Source: Blastobasis lacticolella
Lineage: Eukaryota; Arthropoda; Insecta; Lepidoptera; Blastobasidae
Direction: 5' to 3'
Assembly: GCA_905147135.1 (NCBI GenBank)
Contig: LR990055.1
Coordinates: 1,612,001 to 1,676,000, forward strand
DNA length: 64,000 bases
The position numbers were made by a program, and so were the translations under genes. The notes under the pieces were generated by a model. That model did no database searches. It had not been told where the DNA came from and worked only from the letters and a program-made list of their open reading frames with translations. Positions 21,318-31,734 of the stretch are shown here, one piece after another. Positions within the stretch are counted from its first letter, which is position 1, and each line of letters begins with the position of its first letter.

Positions 21318-21674
21318 TGTCGACTTTTAAGAGAGGTAGGGCATAGCGGGGTATCTCATTCGAATTGGAGCCGCCCGACTGGGGAAGTACCTCCTCCACC
21401 TTACAGAATATCGCAGCTTAATAATATTCTTTTAAATAGTATTGTGTTTCTGCCGGTGAGTAAGGTTTCCAATGCTCTATGGGGTGGGGATTTGGGGAAT
21501 CGTGGCTTTGGCAGTGGAGTGGCATTTGCCTTTTTGCTGCCAGAGCAACGTGTTATAGAGGTGGGCAACGCATTGGCGATACTCTTGGTGTTGCTAATGT
21601 CTATAGGCAGTGGTGACCACTTTCCATCAGGTGGCCCGCATGCCTGTTTGCCTACCGTACGACATAAAAAAAAA
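21318..21674 (+). mobile_element. LINE-D2 3' end, near complete
   Basis: The frame 21294-21761 is open for 155 codons and covers the whole D2 3' region: the NNILLNSIVFLPVSKVSNAL segment, then GGDLGNRGFGSG, then SIGSGDHFPSGGP. D2 copies at 2532 and 27505 read the same but have stops. There is no RT motif. The frame runs on into the following SINE-A, so it is not a gene. Confidence 0.7.
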
Positions 21675-21675
21675 A

Positions 21676-21906
21676 GACCTGAATGGTTCAATGGTCAACA
21701 TGCCGTTCTGCCACGCAAGAGGTCCCGGGTTCAATTCCCGGCCGGGCAGAAATTGAAATGAAGAATTTTCATTTAATTTGAATTTAAATGGTATTTAAGT
21801 AGTAACTGATAGTTATCTAGCACCCATGGTACAAGCTTTGCTTAGTTTGGGGCTAGATGGCGCTGTGTGTGTCCACGAATATTTATTATAATTTATTTTT
21901 TTATTT
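21676..21906 (+). mobile_element. SINE-A copy 4
   Basis: Directly abuts the poly-A of LINE-D2. B box GGTTCAATTCC. The central segment near 21770 is altered (TTTCATTTAATTTG replaces TTAATTTCTGTTACGG). Confidence 0.9.
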
Positions 21907-22530
21907 AACTTCTCCAATTTTTATTGAAAGAAGTCATAAATCGGATCAGTACCTACTTTCAGAGACCTAAAACCCCTTAAATAAAACATTTTACCTCCTT
22001 ATAATATTATTTATTTATTTATTTATTTAATATTAGTAGGTATAGAAAGATTATTCGCGCCCCAGTTTCATATTCCAACGTCATAATTCGCGGAGAGACG
22101 CACCGCCATATAACATCGTAGGGTAAATGCGCCCCTAATGGATATTCTGTGGTGAAACCATTCCTCTAGTCTTATATATGGATGGGAGCCGCTATATATC
22201 AAATGGGAGTGAACATGTTTGTAATAAGATGTACCTGTATCTGAAATAAGATTATTTTAGTTTTATGTAGGGTAAGAACTTATTTAACTAGGGCATTTTG
22301 GGCTGAACACTACAAATGTGAAAATCTGACATTAATGATAAAGTTATGAGAGAAAGAAGGATAGAAAAAAGCTTTATTTAGTACTAAACGTCCGTTAAAT
22401 CAAAATGTAAATATTTATAATAAAATTTGACCACTGAAAGACCTTACTACGCATGAAGTCGAGCTTCTCACCACGCGTATGCAGCATCGACCATCGGCGA
22501 GCATCACACCAGATTATTGATAATAAATAA
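21907..22530. other. Unassigned stretch
   Basis: Contains an ATTTATTTATTTATTT run near 22010 and an anonymous GC-richer segment at 22060-22220. No gene recognised. Confidence 0.45.
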
Positions 22531-22880
22531 TCTTTTGGCGTTAATGTCCCACTGTCCAGTTGTGCTTCCGCGCACGAGGCCTAGGGGTCTGCCTTGATCA
22601 TGATTCAGGATTTCTCAGATCAGGTAATTACAGCGGAGCGACTGCCATCTTACCTTCATGACCCTGCTACCAGGGCTACCTGACCTGATCATGGTTATAC
22701 ATTCAGTCGCCTGAATGTGCAGGTTTCATCATGATGTTTTCTGTTACCGTAAGAGCATCGGTTGGTATTCAACTAATGTACAGAACTCAGAAGAGAGTCA
22801 TTGATACATGGCGGCAGAGGTATTCGAATCTGCTAACTCATGCTTTCGAGTCGGAGACTTTAACCGATGCCACCGATGCT
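22531..22880 (-). mobile_element. SINE-B copy 5
   Basis: Full length on the minus strand, including the GC-rich 3' block (GCGCACGAGG) and the head with GAGTCGGAGAC and CGATGC. Confidence 0.9.
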
Positions 22881-23189
22881 CTACCAGATTGTTGATAATG
22901 ATTGTTATTGTTCAATAACTCACTCTCATACTGATTCTCGGAATTACCTTCAGTTGTCATCAATTAGAGTAATTAATAACCTTTCTCCTTGGGCCATGTG
23001 AGGCGGACAGTTCGATAGATCTAAGCCTTTGATCGATTTGATATCAAACTAATTATTAAATTTCAATGTATTGATTAGCCAGTCGGGAGCACCCTTTACC
23101 GGCGTAAATGTTAATTAAAGATGTCAGACACATGTACAAATATACCCTAAAACTACAAACGCTACAGCTACTTTATCTTCCCGGAAGTC
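22881..23189. other. Unassigned stretch
   Basis: Nothing recognised. Confidence 0.45.
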
Positions 23190-23810
23190 CCTTTACTTTA
23201 CAAGCCTGGGAGTTCGCATAGGTGAGTACCAACGCCTTATCTATTTCTGCTGCCAAGCAACGATGCAAATGCAACAAAAAACTAAATATTTTCATATCCG
23301 AAAGGATTAAGTGTTCTTGGGACGTTATTATAATTTTGTTAACACCATTTATTGTACCAACATTTACTGAAAATAAATATCTTTATTCATTTATTTATTT
23401 AAAAACTTTATTGCACAAATGACAGCGTACGTAAAGCCATTGAGGCTTTGTCTAACAGTCAACCAGCAGACCATGCAGAGAGTGATTAAGTAGCTGCTAA
23501 CAGGACAACATTGACATAAGAGAAAAAAAAATATAAGATTTAATTAAATTGAATACTATAAATACAATCTAAATAAATACTTTATCTTTATCTTTAACAA
23601 ATGCAAGCAAAAAGGATAAAGTAGCCAGCGCAATTACATGCACGAGGCATTTTATCTTAGTCCTCACAGTGACAACGCACCTGCGGTTTTGTATTTATGT
23701 TGTCTACAACCTAAATGCATGAATAAATATGTTATGAGCGACAGTTACCGCTTACCATCAAGTGGGCTGTCCACCCGTTTGTCACTGAATGGTATAAAAA
23801 AATACCGAAA
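23190..23810 (+). mobile_element. Family-J copy split by insertion
   Basis: The left part (GTGAGTACCAACGCCTTATC, CTGCTGCCAAGCAACGATG) ends near 23265. The right part resumes near 23608 with AGCCAGCGCAATTACATGC and runs to the poly-A-like end near 23810. The uninterrupted order is seen at 44.1 kb. The insert includes a LINE-I end. Confidence 0.75.
23383..23505 (-). mobile_element. LINE-I 3' end inside family J
   Basis: On the minus strand: GGTTGACTGTTAGACAAAGC, CATTTGTGCAATAAAGTTTT and an AAATAAATAAATG tail. It shares its core with 41.46 and 48.64 kb. Confidence 0.75.
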
Positions 23811-23870
23811 AATTTTGTAGACACGATACAAAAAAATGTAGATAACTTGTTTCTTCATTATAACAGATAC

Positions 23871-24055
23871 AGTGTTTAGGCGTTACGACCCGGTCTGATG
23901 CATTAAAATTATGATTTTTCCTCAGGCGTTTGGGCTCGCAGTTAAAAATTCCCAGACCATACTAAAACCATTTTTACGGGACCAAACGCTTGAGGAAATA
24001 TATTAATTTTAATGCGTCAATCGTTTCGGTCCGCGGGCCGAAACGCCTGAACACT
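23871..24055. mobile_element. hAT-like MITE with 8-bp target duplication
   Basis: AGTGTTTAGGCG at the left faces CGCCTGAACACT at the right, and the inverted similarity extends inward through GCATTAAAATTA and CTCAGGCGTTTGG. Flanks ACAGATAC (23863-23870) and CCAGATAC (24056-24063) match at 7 of 8. The 8-bp duplication and a length of 185 bp fit a hAT-type MITE. Confidence 0.78.
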
Positions 24056-24225
24056 CCAGATACACACAATACACATACATAATTTCACGCTTTTCTTCTA
24101 TTGGGGTAATCAGAGATCACATCGTACCACTTACGACGAATCTCTCCCGCTTGGTCGGGTCTGTAGAGTTAAGCTTTGTACAGTAAGGAGCTTGGCTCTT
24201 CATGAGCTCTGTTAACTTTTTCACA

Positions 24226-24440
24226 GTAAATAAATAAAAACGTTAGACAATTCACCCAGCGGGCCATCTAGTTTTAAAGTACGTAAAGCTTGTGTAGTGG
24301 GTGCCAGATAACTGATAAACCACTTATTTGATTTTAAATACGTACCTACGTATTATACATACAACACCCAGACCCGTAACAGAAATTAAAATTCACTGCG
24401 TGGCAAACCGGCATGTTAACCAACCGCACCACTCAGGCCG
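24226..24440 (-). mobile_element. SINE-A copy 5
   Basis: Minus-strand copy that has lost the B box and adjoining bases: AATTTTAATTTCTG is followed directly by the CCACGCAGTG part of the head. The tail is TTTATTTATTTAC on the minus strand. Confidence 0.86.
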
Positions 24441-24679
24441 GCTATACAGTGAAAGCGTTTTGGGCTAAACAATTTTACATGAAATGAGTTTTTGTGGGAT
24501 TTCGTATATTTTATATCTTGTATGGAATGGATGCCCTCTTCTTTCTGGCCTGCATACAAAATTTCAGCTTTCCAGCACTTCAGAAGGAGCCGTATACGTT
24601 TAATTTTATACTCAAACTTGCACCCTCGTTCATGAGGGATGGAGGATGAAAGTTTACACACCTTACCTTACCGATACAC

Positions 24680-24819
24680 ATTTTTATTTTTATTTTTTTC
24701 TTCTTTATGTACACATCGTATATTAGGCGTAGGCGGACCCTGGGCCTTCGCGGGCCGCGCGGGGGCGCAACCGGAACATAACGCCGAGATGATGATGATG
24801 TGATGATGATGATGTAGGT
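24680..24819 (+). mobile_element. RTE-like LINE 3' end with GATGAT tail
   Basis: GGCGGACCCTGGGCCTTCGC, the GC-rich GGGGGCGCAACCGG and AACGCCGAGATGATGATG form the end of an RTE-like element; the plus frame reads RRRTLGLRG or, shifted, the ADPGPS-type ending. It finishes in two (GATGAT)n blocks. SINE-B has the same closing blocks in the same order. Confidence 0.72.
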
Positions 24820-25547
24820 AACATACCCCAGATTTCTAGCACTTCGAGAAGAGCCCTTTAGATTTAATTTTTTATACAAGCCTTTATGGGGGTTGGAGGA
24901 TAACAGTCAACATTTTCTTAAATTATTTATTTATTGCGTACAATAAATAAATACTGAGAGATAACATAGACATAACTAAATAAATAAACTAAAGTTAATA
25001 AATCTTGTGAAATACATTTCAATTTTAGATGTAAAAAACACGTAAAAGGTAAAAATAAAACATTAAAACAATGACACAAAAGGCACAATTTTCTTGTCAT
25101 TTGTGTGCAAATTGTAACCTGGATACCGTAGTTAAGTTTCCTAGGACTTCAGGATTCCCCTACAGTAATTTATTTTAAAATTTTTATATTATTTGATTAG
25201 ACATCATAGCCTGCTTACCAAATTTAGCTTCCTAGGACTTCAGGAAATGCCCTAGGGTTAGGACGAGTCAATCAGTCAGTACTGAAATCTAAATATTTTA
25301 ATAATAGTGCTAATAAAATCCAAACCATGAAATCCAAACTTTTTTGTATTTTATAAGTCATGTTATGTAGATCTAATCCTGAAAACACGAGTTTCCTAGC
25401 TAGATTATCTAGACCGAAAATCCGAGGGTCTGAAAATTCAACGAAATACCTCGAGAAACGTTAGGTAGCGCTCCTCCCAAATATTTATTCGATGCCCTAA
25501 CATCAAAAGTTAGAACAAAAAGCGGCTCACTAGAGGGAAAACAATAT
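24820..25547. other. Unassigned AT-rich stretch
   Basis: Two CCTAGGACTTCAGGA-type segments (about 25140 and 25230) form a loose direct repeat. No gene recognised. Confidence 0.5.
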
Positions 25548-25883
25548 TTGTTCTGGCTACTGGAAATTACAGAAAAAAAACCTTATTTGACGTCGACAGC
25601 CCTCGCTGTTTGTCTTTGTTATTGTAACGCCGGGGACGTGATTGTGGGTTACAAACAGATTTTCGGATTTATCACATTACCTAGTTGGGGATATTTGTGG
25701 GGGCCGCATTTCGTTTCAATATTTCGCGTCAACGACGTCAACGTGTTATTTCCGCCCCCGCAAATAATGGTTTGGGAGCCCTGGCTTTTTGCGTACGCGT
25801 TGGATGTGGAGATTGTCTTTGTGCTTAGCGCCACATTCGTTTGTTGTAGTTGTTTGTTGCCATGTTATGTTACACCACGATAA
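25548..25883 (+). other. Anonymous 111-codon frame
   Basis: The product is hydrophobic and rich in cysteine, valine and leucine. It has an N-terminal ATG at 25548 but no family I recognise. It contains the first copy of a 27-bp sequence repeated exactly at 26355, which suggests repeat-derived DNA. A minus-strand frame covers the same bases, so open length alone is weak support. Confidence 0.3.
25713..25739 (+). repeat. 27-bp exact direct repeat, copy 1
   Basis: Identical to 26355-26381; it starts GTTTCAATATTTCGCG and ends ACGACGTC. Confidence 0.95.
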
Positions 25884-25964
25884 CTACATTTACTTATTCT
25901 TTCTTTTCTTATTTAGACTAGCTAATCCTTACGTAGTATAAATAATACTAATCGTGGTACCAAA

Positions 25965-26025
25965 CCCGATAATATGTGTAGTGAAAGTGTAGTGAATAAC
26001 CACGAAAGTTTATAACAAATAGTAT
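25965..26025 (+). repeat. Family-R fragment
   Basis: CCCGATAATATGTG followed by GTGTAGTGAATAACCACGAA also occurs at 33.78-33.82 kb. Identity is unknown. Confidence 0.6.
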
Positions 26026-26205
26026 AAATAAATTCGTTTTCGAATGCGCGGTCGAGCCGACTTTGCTCGGACGTGGACGGCTCGACACGAAATATTTATT
26101 TATTTGTGTTTGGGAATACTTACAGCTGTCAAAATTAAGTATATATTTTTAAACATCTCTCATCTATCAGCCAAGTACAAGTTCCCGCTTATAGGTAGAT
26201 GTAAT

Positions 26206-26278
26206 GTAGGTATACTCCATTACAAGGTAGGTATACTTCATTACAAGATAGGTATACTTTATTATAAGTTAGGTATAA
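26206..26278 (+). repeat. 21-bp tandem repeat, 3.4 units
   Basis: Units GTAGGTATACTCCATTACAA and variants start at 26206, 26227, 26248 and 26269. The frame therefore repeats a GILHYKV heptapeptide, which has no independent meaning. Confidence 0.92.
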
Positions 26279-26354
26279 AAACAAATCAAGAGTAACAAAT
26301 ATAACTATCACTATCATTATCATCGCAAACATATATAGCTATATTGAAGGTATA

Positions 26355-26381
26355 GTTTCAATATTTCGCGTCAACGACGTC
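26355..26381 (+). repeat. 27-bp exact direct repeat, copy 2
   Basis: Identical to 25713-25739, 642 bp downstream. Confidence 0.95.
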
Positions 26382-26508
26382 TACGAGCGAGCAAGGTCGT
26401 CGAGCCACAAGTTCGCGTACTTACTCGCACGTCTGCCAGCCATTTTAAGTCGTTTTAGGACGCGCGGGCGAGCTGATCACGTTCGAGCAAAGTCGGCTCG
26501 CTAGCGCA

Positions 26509-27091
26509 TCCACAAGCGACATTAAGTTAAATTCGTGTAACGTGGCATGGCATCACATCACACGAATCTGGCGCAGTCTTGATTATTTGCACAGTGGCTC
26601 GCTACTCGTTAGGTGTGCTTCCTCATACCTGCTGCTGGGGAAGCGAGATTGACCAAAGGATTCTTAGAATGGAACCATCTCGAGAGTCTATGGGCATCTG
26701 GTGATGGTAGGTATATTTAATCATAGTCGTAGCCATAGAGAAAATATTTACTAACGTAATAGAGCAGCCATCACAAACAAAAATATTGTACCAACCTGTC
26801 ACATGCGGGAGGTGCGGGGGGAGGCTGCTAAGTCATAGAATGACCGATGAAATGTTATCATTTTCTTTATTTTTGGCCCTCGAATGGTTCGTACAGTTTT
26901 TAATGCACAAGATGGCGTTTTTTGGATATCCAAGCCACTGTCAGAATGGTCCGCGTTGCGCAATGTCTCAGAACTGACTGCGGCCACTGTTGTCCATGGA
27001 CCGCAAAACGTGGTTCAAAGAAAATACTTGCGGTGTCTCCTCTATTACGTTAGTAAATATTTTCTCTATGGTCGTAGCAGTTCTTTGTATC
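26509..27091. other. Unassigned stretch
   Basis: Several overlapping 60-100-codon frames (26786-27189), none with a motif. AGAGAAAATATTTACTAACGTA near 26738 is partly mirrored by TACGTTAGTAAATATTTTCTC near 27047, an inverted pair about 310 bp apart that may mark another small inverted-repeat element. Confidence 0.5.
26738..27071. mobile_element. Possible inverted-repeat element (TIR AGAGAAAATATTTACTAACG)
   Basis: The motif CATAGAGAAAATATTTACTAACGTAAT at the left edge has an exact reverse complement for at least 24 bp at 27047-27071 on the right (ATTACGTTAGTAAATATTTTC with small edge changes, then TCTATGG). The interior is about 285 bp with no transposase. GTCGTAGC precedes the left arm and GTCGTAGC follows the right arm. 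Confidence 0.65.
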
Positions 27092-27442
27092 AGGAGCGTC
27101 CGTGGAAGACTGGTGAAGGTATCGACTCGAAAGCGAGAGGTACCGGTTTCGAATCCCACTCCGGTCATCAACCAATGACTCTTTTCTAAGTTATGTACTT
27201 TAGTTGACTACGATGCTCCCTCAGTGAGGGAAAACATCGTGATGAAACCTGCATATTCGTGCGACTGAATGCGTAACCATGATCCAATCTGGTCAGCTTC
27301 CCCTGGTAGCAGGGTCCCAGAGGTCAGATGGCAGTCGCTCCATTGCAATTACACGATCTGCCAAAACCTGAATCATGGTCAACGCGGACCCCACGCACTC
27401 GTGCGCGAGAGCACAATCGGCACATTAACTTCGAGATGATTA
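27092..27442 (+). mobile_element. SINE-B copy 6, near full length
   Basis: The head contains GAAGGTATCGACTCGAAAGC and the B box GGTTTCGAATCCC. The body and GC-rich block are complete and the end is TTAACTTCGAGATGATTATG. Confidence 0.92.
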
Positions 27443-27504
27443 TGGCAGTTCTTCGTTTATACACTACTCAACAACAATACTCTACTCAACAATACACAAT
27501 AACA

Positions 27505-27728
27505 ATATTCTTTTATATAGTGTTGTGTTTCTGTCGGTGAGTAAGGTTTCCAGTGCTCCATGGGGTGGGGATTTGGGGAACCGAGGCTTTGGGAGAGGCA
27601 TTTGTATTTTTGCTGCTAGAGCAACGTGTTTAAGAGGATACCCTTGGTATTGCTAATGTCTAAAGGCAGTGGTGACCACTTTCCAGCAGGTGGCCCGCTT
27701 GCCTGTTTGCCTACTGTATGACATAAAA
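27505..27728 (+). mobile_element. LINE-D2 3' end
   Basis: Same block order as 21.4 kb with a deletion in the middle (GTTTAAGAGGATACCC). Ends in a short A-run after TACTGTATGACAT. Confidence 0.85.
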
Positions 27729-27961
27729 AAAATACACCAGACCCAGCTTTATATGATAGAATCACTGTGATTCGCCCAATGAAAATGTTATGATGTGAAA
27801 TTGCCTATTATTATTTATTATTATTTTATAGCATTAGTCGCCTTGCATGACACCCATTACTGAAAGCGGTACTGAAGGCGCCCTGGTATTTTATAGTGTC
27901 TATTATAATATGATAACGATCTTGTGTACAATAAATGGTTAAATAAATAAACGATAATGAT

Positions 27962-28190
27962 GATGATACTATTGCGTTGCGGTTTATTATGGGGCTTCCC
28001 CAAAACTATAGTGCTGAGACGTTCGCTGATGCTCATGTAGACAGATTTCATGCGATTCTGCGAAAGCGAATCGTATCGCTAATAAGCAGTGTGCAGGACA
28101 GTCCCAACAGCATTATAAAGGCAATTGGGGTCAAATTAGAAAGCCCTATGTGGAGACATTGGATATTGACTCACATTAAAAGTAATTAAA
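27962..28190 (+). pseudogene. LINE reverse transcriptase C-terminal region (type 1)
   Basis: The open frame TIALRFIMGLPQNYSAETFA... continues with ADAHVDRFHAILRKRI, then VQDSPNSIIKAI, and stops at 28187-28189. The pattern ALRxxxGLPxxxSAxxxFAxAxVxxFxAxxRKR belongs to a non-LTR RT C-terminal region. It has about 75 codons and no catalytic YxDD block, so it is 5'-truncated. The frame lacks a real start. Confidence 0.7.
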
Positions 28191-28192
28191 CC

Positions 28193-28378
28193 ACAGAAAT
28201 GAGGACTAAGTGCGTGGGTAGACCTCCCACTAGGTGGACCGACGATCTGGTAAAGATCGAAGGTGCCAGCTGGATGCGGAAGGCACAAGACCGGCCTTTG
28301 TGGAGATCTCTGGGGAAGGCCTATGCATAGCAGTTCGCGTCTTCCGGCTGATATGATTATGATGATGAGGTACTAAGT
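28193..28378 (+). pseudogene. LINE ORF2 C-terminus, GRPPTRWTDDL type
   Basis: The frame reads KCVGRPPTRWTDDLVKIEGA, SWMRKAQDRPLWRSLGKAYA and then stop. It is followed by a short UTR, CTTCCGGCTGATATGATTAT and a GATGATGAGG tail. This ending is typical of a widespread arthropod non-LTR ORF2. It lies seven bases after the stop of an unrelated LINE end, so the two are separate insertions. Confidence 0.85.
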
Positions 28379-29140
28379 TACTAACATTAGTATGTAAAGT
28401 AAACTATATAACTAGCGTAATAGAAAATTGTGTACGAATTAAAAAAAATATTTGAATATTATGTTCTGCTGCAGGATTACTACATGGAGCACAAACGCCG
28501 ATTCAATTTCGATAAGAACTAACGAAATACAAACTAGGTAATCAGGGAAATGGAATCTAAATTGTAATATTTCTTGTAACAACATCTTACTTTAGTACTC
28601 CTCTATAACTTACGATATTACCAATATGCAAAAAATAATAAACAGCAAAAATTTGTAAGCACAGGTAATTTATAGGTATCGAAAATTGTTCAGTTATTGT
28701 AAAAATCCATCAGCAACCCATAAGCGCCACTCGCCTAACACCATTCAGCCATTATGATCCTAAAATAACATAACAATAGGGTTTCGCAGCCGACATCAAT
28801 TTCGTAAGCTCGTATATTTTCTATTTATTAGGAGCAGAGTGTAAAAGTGGGCCTACTTTACTTCTGAAAATAATGAATCTTGTACCTATGTGGGTAAGGC
28901 ATACGCGTCGATTCCTAAGCCGGTGTTGAGGTGCATTTGTATTTGTGGAACTTCCAGTGTATCCGGTGCATTTTAAAGTTTTATAGGTAAATAAAATGAA
29001 ACTTTTTGCAACATTGAGTAAATACAAAAATCGTCATGCATTATGACGAATTATATTAAACGGGATAGTCGCCACATACCTTTTCGATTTCTTTGGTAGG
29101 GTAACGAAGAGTCTTCTTGTGACCACGGTGGGTGTAACCC
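28379..29140. other. Unassigned stretch
   Basis: Mostly AT-rich and anonymous. A 68-codon minus-strand frame at 28821 has no motif. Confidence 0.5.
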
Positions 29141-29149
29141 TACCGAAAC

Positions 29150-29640
29150 GTCAGAAAAACAAAGGTTTTGGCTAAAAATAAACCCAGAGTCGCCAGAAAT
29201 CTTATATATTTACTGCAAAATCGATGTGGTATACTATATAATGGTATATTTTGACAATCTCCAGACAAAAAACAATTGCCCTTCGTTTAAATTTGAATTA
29301 AATAATTCTGCTTTTGTTTTGTTGGTTATTATACTGGGGTGGTATATATGAAAGAAAATTAGGGTAGTTATGGGTAAAGTAGCCTACTAATTTGCCCTTA
29401 CATACAATTTTTTCTTTGAGTTTAAACACACTGCAATTAATTTTTATAAATAGATATATGTAATAGAATGAAAATGTTATTACAAAGTATTAAAATATGT
29501 ATTAAAGTTTATTTTTTTACAGTTAAAAATATAAAAGTCAAGAAAAATCAATGTAGGTACAATTCTCATATAGTATAATAACTTCTATATTACATGGTTT
29601 AAAAAGTTGATTTTTTTAAAGCATCTCGCTTAATATAATA
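29150..29640 (+). mobile_element. Family-N copy 1 (one end only)
   Basis: Starts near TTTTGGCTAAAAATAAACCC and AGAGTCGCCAGAAAT, passes AAAATCGATGTGGTATACTA, TTTTGTTTTGTTGGTTAT and AATAACTTCTATATTACATG, all of which recur in order at 30.80-31.41 kb. The right inverted end seen in copy 2 was not found. Confidence 0.65.
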
Positions 29641-29843
29641 ATAAGTGCGCGAGTTTAGTTAGAAATAATTATAAGAATCTAGTTTTTTGACATCGAAAAT
29701 CGATCTGAGAACATTGGGAACAGTGTGAAACTGTTTTTCAACAGTTGCAGACAGTTTGGAACAAAATAAAATAAAACAAAACTTAGCAAGAAGCGCTTTT
29801 CTCTTATACTCGTATCCTACAGACTTAGCAGAAACTATCGAGT

Positions 29844-30022
29844 ATCATCATCGCAGTCCATTGAAGGACTTGGGGCCACTCCCACGAAAGGGGAGGAAAT
29901 TGCCATAATCTCCACGCTTGATAGGTGGGCTGGAAATCGAAGCGTTATAAAAGTAAGAATGCAAAACGCTGCTTTCCATTTTTTTGCCTGCAGAGAGTCT
30001 AGATCTTTTGCAAAGAAATGTA
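29844..30022 (-). mobile_element. Retroposon-C copy 7, truncated
   Basis: Minus-strand copy that stops after the GATCTTTTGCAAAGAAATG segment, lacking the family's first 80 bp. It is more diverged than the others. Confidence 0.8.
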
Positions 30023-30632
30023 TCAAATTAAAGGCAAAATGGCTTATTGATAAAAAAAAGCTGTTAAACCGAAAAAACCATAATTCGCCGCTTGATAGCG
30101 TTGTTATGTAATTTTATTATTTAATTGCTTTGTTTTATATTATTAACATATAGAAACCCAATTCGCGGTAAATTTGAAGGATACATTTATTAAACATCAA
30201 ACTCTTACAAGAGTACATAAAAGGTGACTTAAAATTTATATGAACAACATTTATATGTACGTTGTTCTTTAAGGGTACCTCCACTAACTTCCGACGAAAT
30301 ATTTCTCTTTAATTACTATCTTTAAACATATCGGGGGCATATGGCGGCATTCACAGAAATCTATAAAAATACTTAATAAGTCTTAATTAAGACATAATTC
30401 TACAAAGAAATATACTCTTACTCTCACAAAAGCTCCTAAAATCCTAAAATCATAGCCACAAAAGTATTCTATAGCTGCCACCAATTTAATAACCTCAATG
30501 TATCTCCTTCGCGAACTTTTTATCGGCACTGCCTGCTCTTTGAACACCAAAGGAAGTGCAAACAGGGGTGACAAGGATGCGTTTACAGGCCACGACTATG
30601 GCACGACAAAGATGTCGTAATACAAAACAGAT
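30023..30632. other. Unassigned AT-rich stretch
   Basis: Nothing recognised. A 63-codon minus-strand frame at 30383 is anonymous. Confidence 0.5.
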
Positions 30633-30690
30633 GTCATTTATTACAAGCTTTTATTTGACTTGCACTGTTCGTATGTATGTAAGTTGTCTC
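30633..30690 (+). mobile_element. Family-M fragment
   Basis: TTTATTACAAGCTTTTATTT, CTTGCACTGTTCGTATGTA and an abrupt end. Confidence 0.55.
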
Positions 30691-30796
30691 AATACGTCTT
30701 ATTCGTGCTCTCTTGGCAGAGTGGTCGCGTGGTTCCAATCGTTCCATGGACTCCTCATTACAACTCCTCATTATTTTGTCCGAAGAACTTGTAAAT

Positions 30797-31520
30797 TTCT
30801 TGGCTAAAAAACCCAGAGTCGCCAGAAATTTTTTATATGCCGTTATTATATTCATAATATGTACATCAAACATATATATTGACTCCACAACGATTTTTTA
30901 AATATCATCATGTATAATTCCAGGCCATAGCAAGCATCATAGAAGAGCGCGAGCATTTATTTAAGAAAAGATAACTTTGTTTTATATTATTATTATTAAT
31001 TTTGTCTTTTTGTATTTTATATGGCGTTGTGGCTATATTAATTACCAAAATTATAAATTGCAGTTTTGTAATTGGCAATTCAACATAATAATGTAACCTT
31101 TTTAAAAATAATGCATATGCTGTAAAACTGTGAAATAAATGAATAAATGAAATGAAATGAAATATATAATAATTTACTGTAAAATCGATGTGGTATACTA
31201 GATATTTTGTTTATAAATGATACAATCTTCAAACAAATCAATTAATTGCTCTTCGTTAAATTCGAAAACGGCTGGACCGATTTGAATAATTCTTCTTTTG
31301 TTTTGTTGGTTATAATACATAATAAAAAAATGCCTTAGATACCCTTTTTACTTTGAGTTTTGTAGGTACGATTCTCATACAATATAATAACTTCTATATT
31401 ACATGGACTAAGAGGCTAATTAAAAAAAAAAACAAAGTGAGTTTACTATAGTGAACCCATTTTTGTTAATTTCGTTGCTGGCGATTCTGGGTTTTTTGTC
31501 TATTACTTTTTAGCCAAGCC
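30797..31520. mobile_element. Family-N copy 2 with inverted ends and nested insert
   Basis: TTGGCTAAAAAACCCAGAGT, CGCCAGAAAT at the left is mirrored at 31470-31519 by CTGGCGATTCTGGGTTTTTT and TTTTTAGCCAAG. The interior matches copy 1. Between about 30920 and 31165 lies DNA absent from copy 1; it ends in GAAATAAATGAATAAATG and further ATGAA units, a likely LINE 3' end inserted later. Confidence 0.62.
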
Positions 31521-31734
31521 CTTTGAGGATTGGTATTTGCACAGACGACAGAATAATCTCACTTTAATGTTGAGCCTATTTCGGTTGAGTTGTCCTCCTA
31601 CAAGTATAACCCTATACTCTCGCATGGTCGTTGTCGTCCCTTCTAAAGAAGTCGAAATAACTCAACGACACGTTAGCAGAGTAAGACGTGATGAGACGCG
31701 ATGGAGTGTTGCTCGCACTCGAGTTACAGTGTCA

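Larger units (their letters stand above)
26045..26508. mobile_element. Inverted-repeat element of about 464 bp
   Basis: About 40 bp at each end are inverted copies (roughly 32 of 40 identical), with an exact core CGAGCCGACTTTGCTCG at the left and its complement near 26485. Inside are a 21-bp tandem repeat and the second 27-bp repeat. No transposase frame. Confidence 0.6.

Noticed and set aside
21294..21761. 155-codon frame as a host gene
   Set aside because: It covers a LINE-D2 3' end and runs into a SINE-A. The same sequence at 2.6 and 27.5 kb has stops.
25548..25883. 111-residue membrane protein
   Set aside because: Hydrophobic but no family. It contains a repeated 27-mer and is opposed by another open frame; kept only as an anonymous frame.
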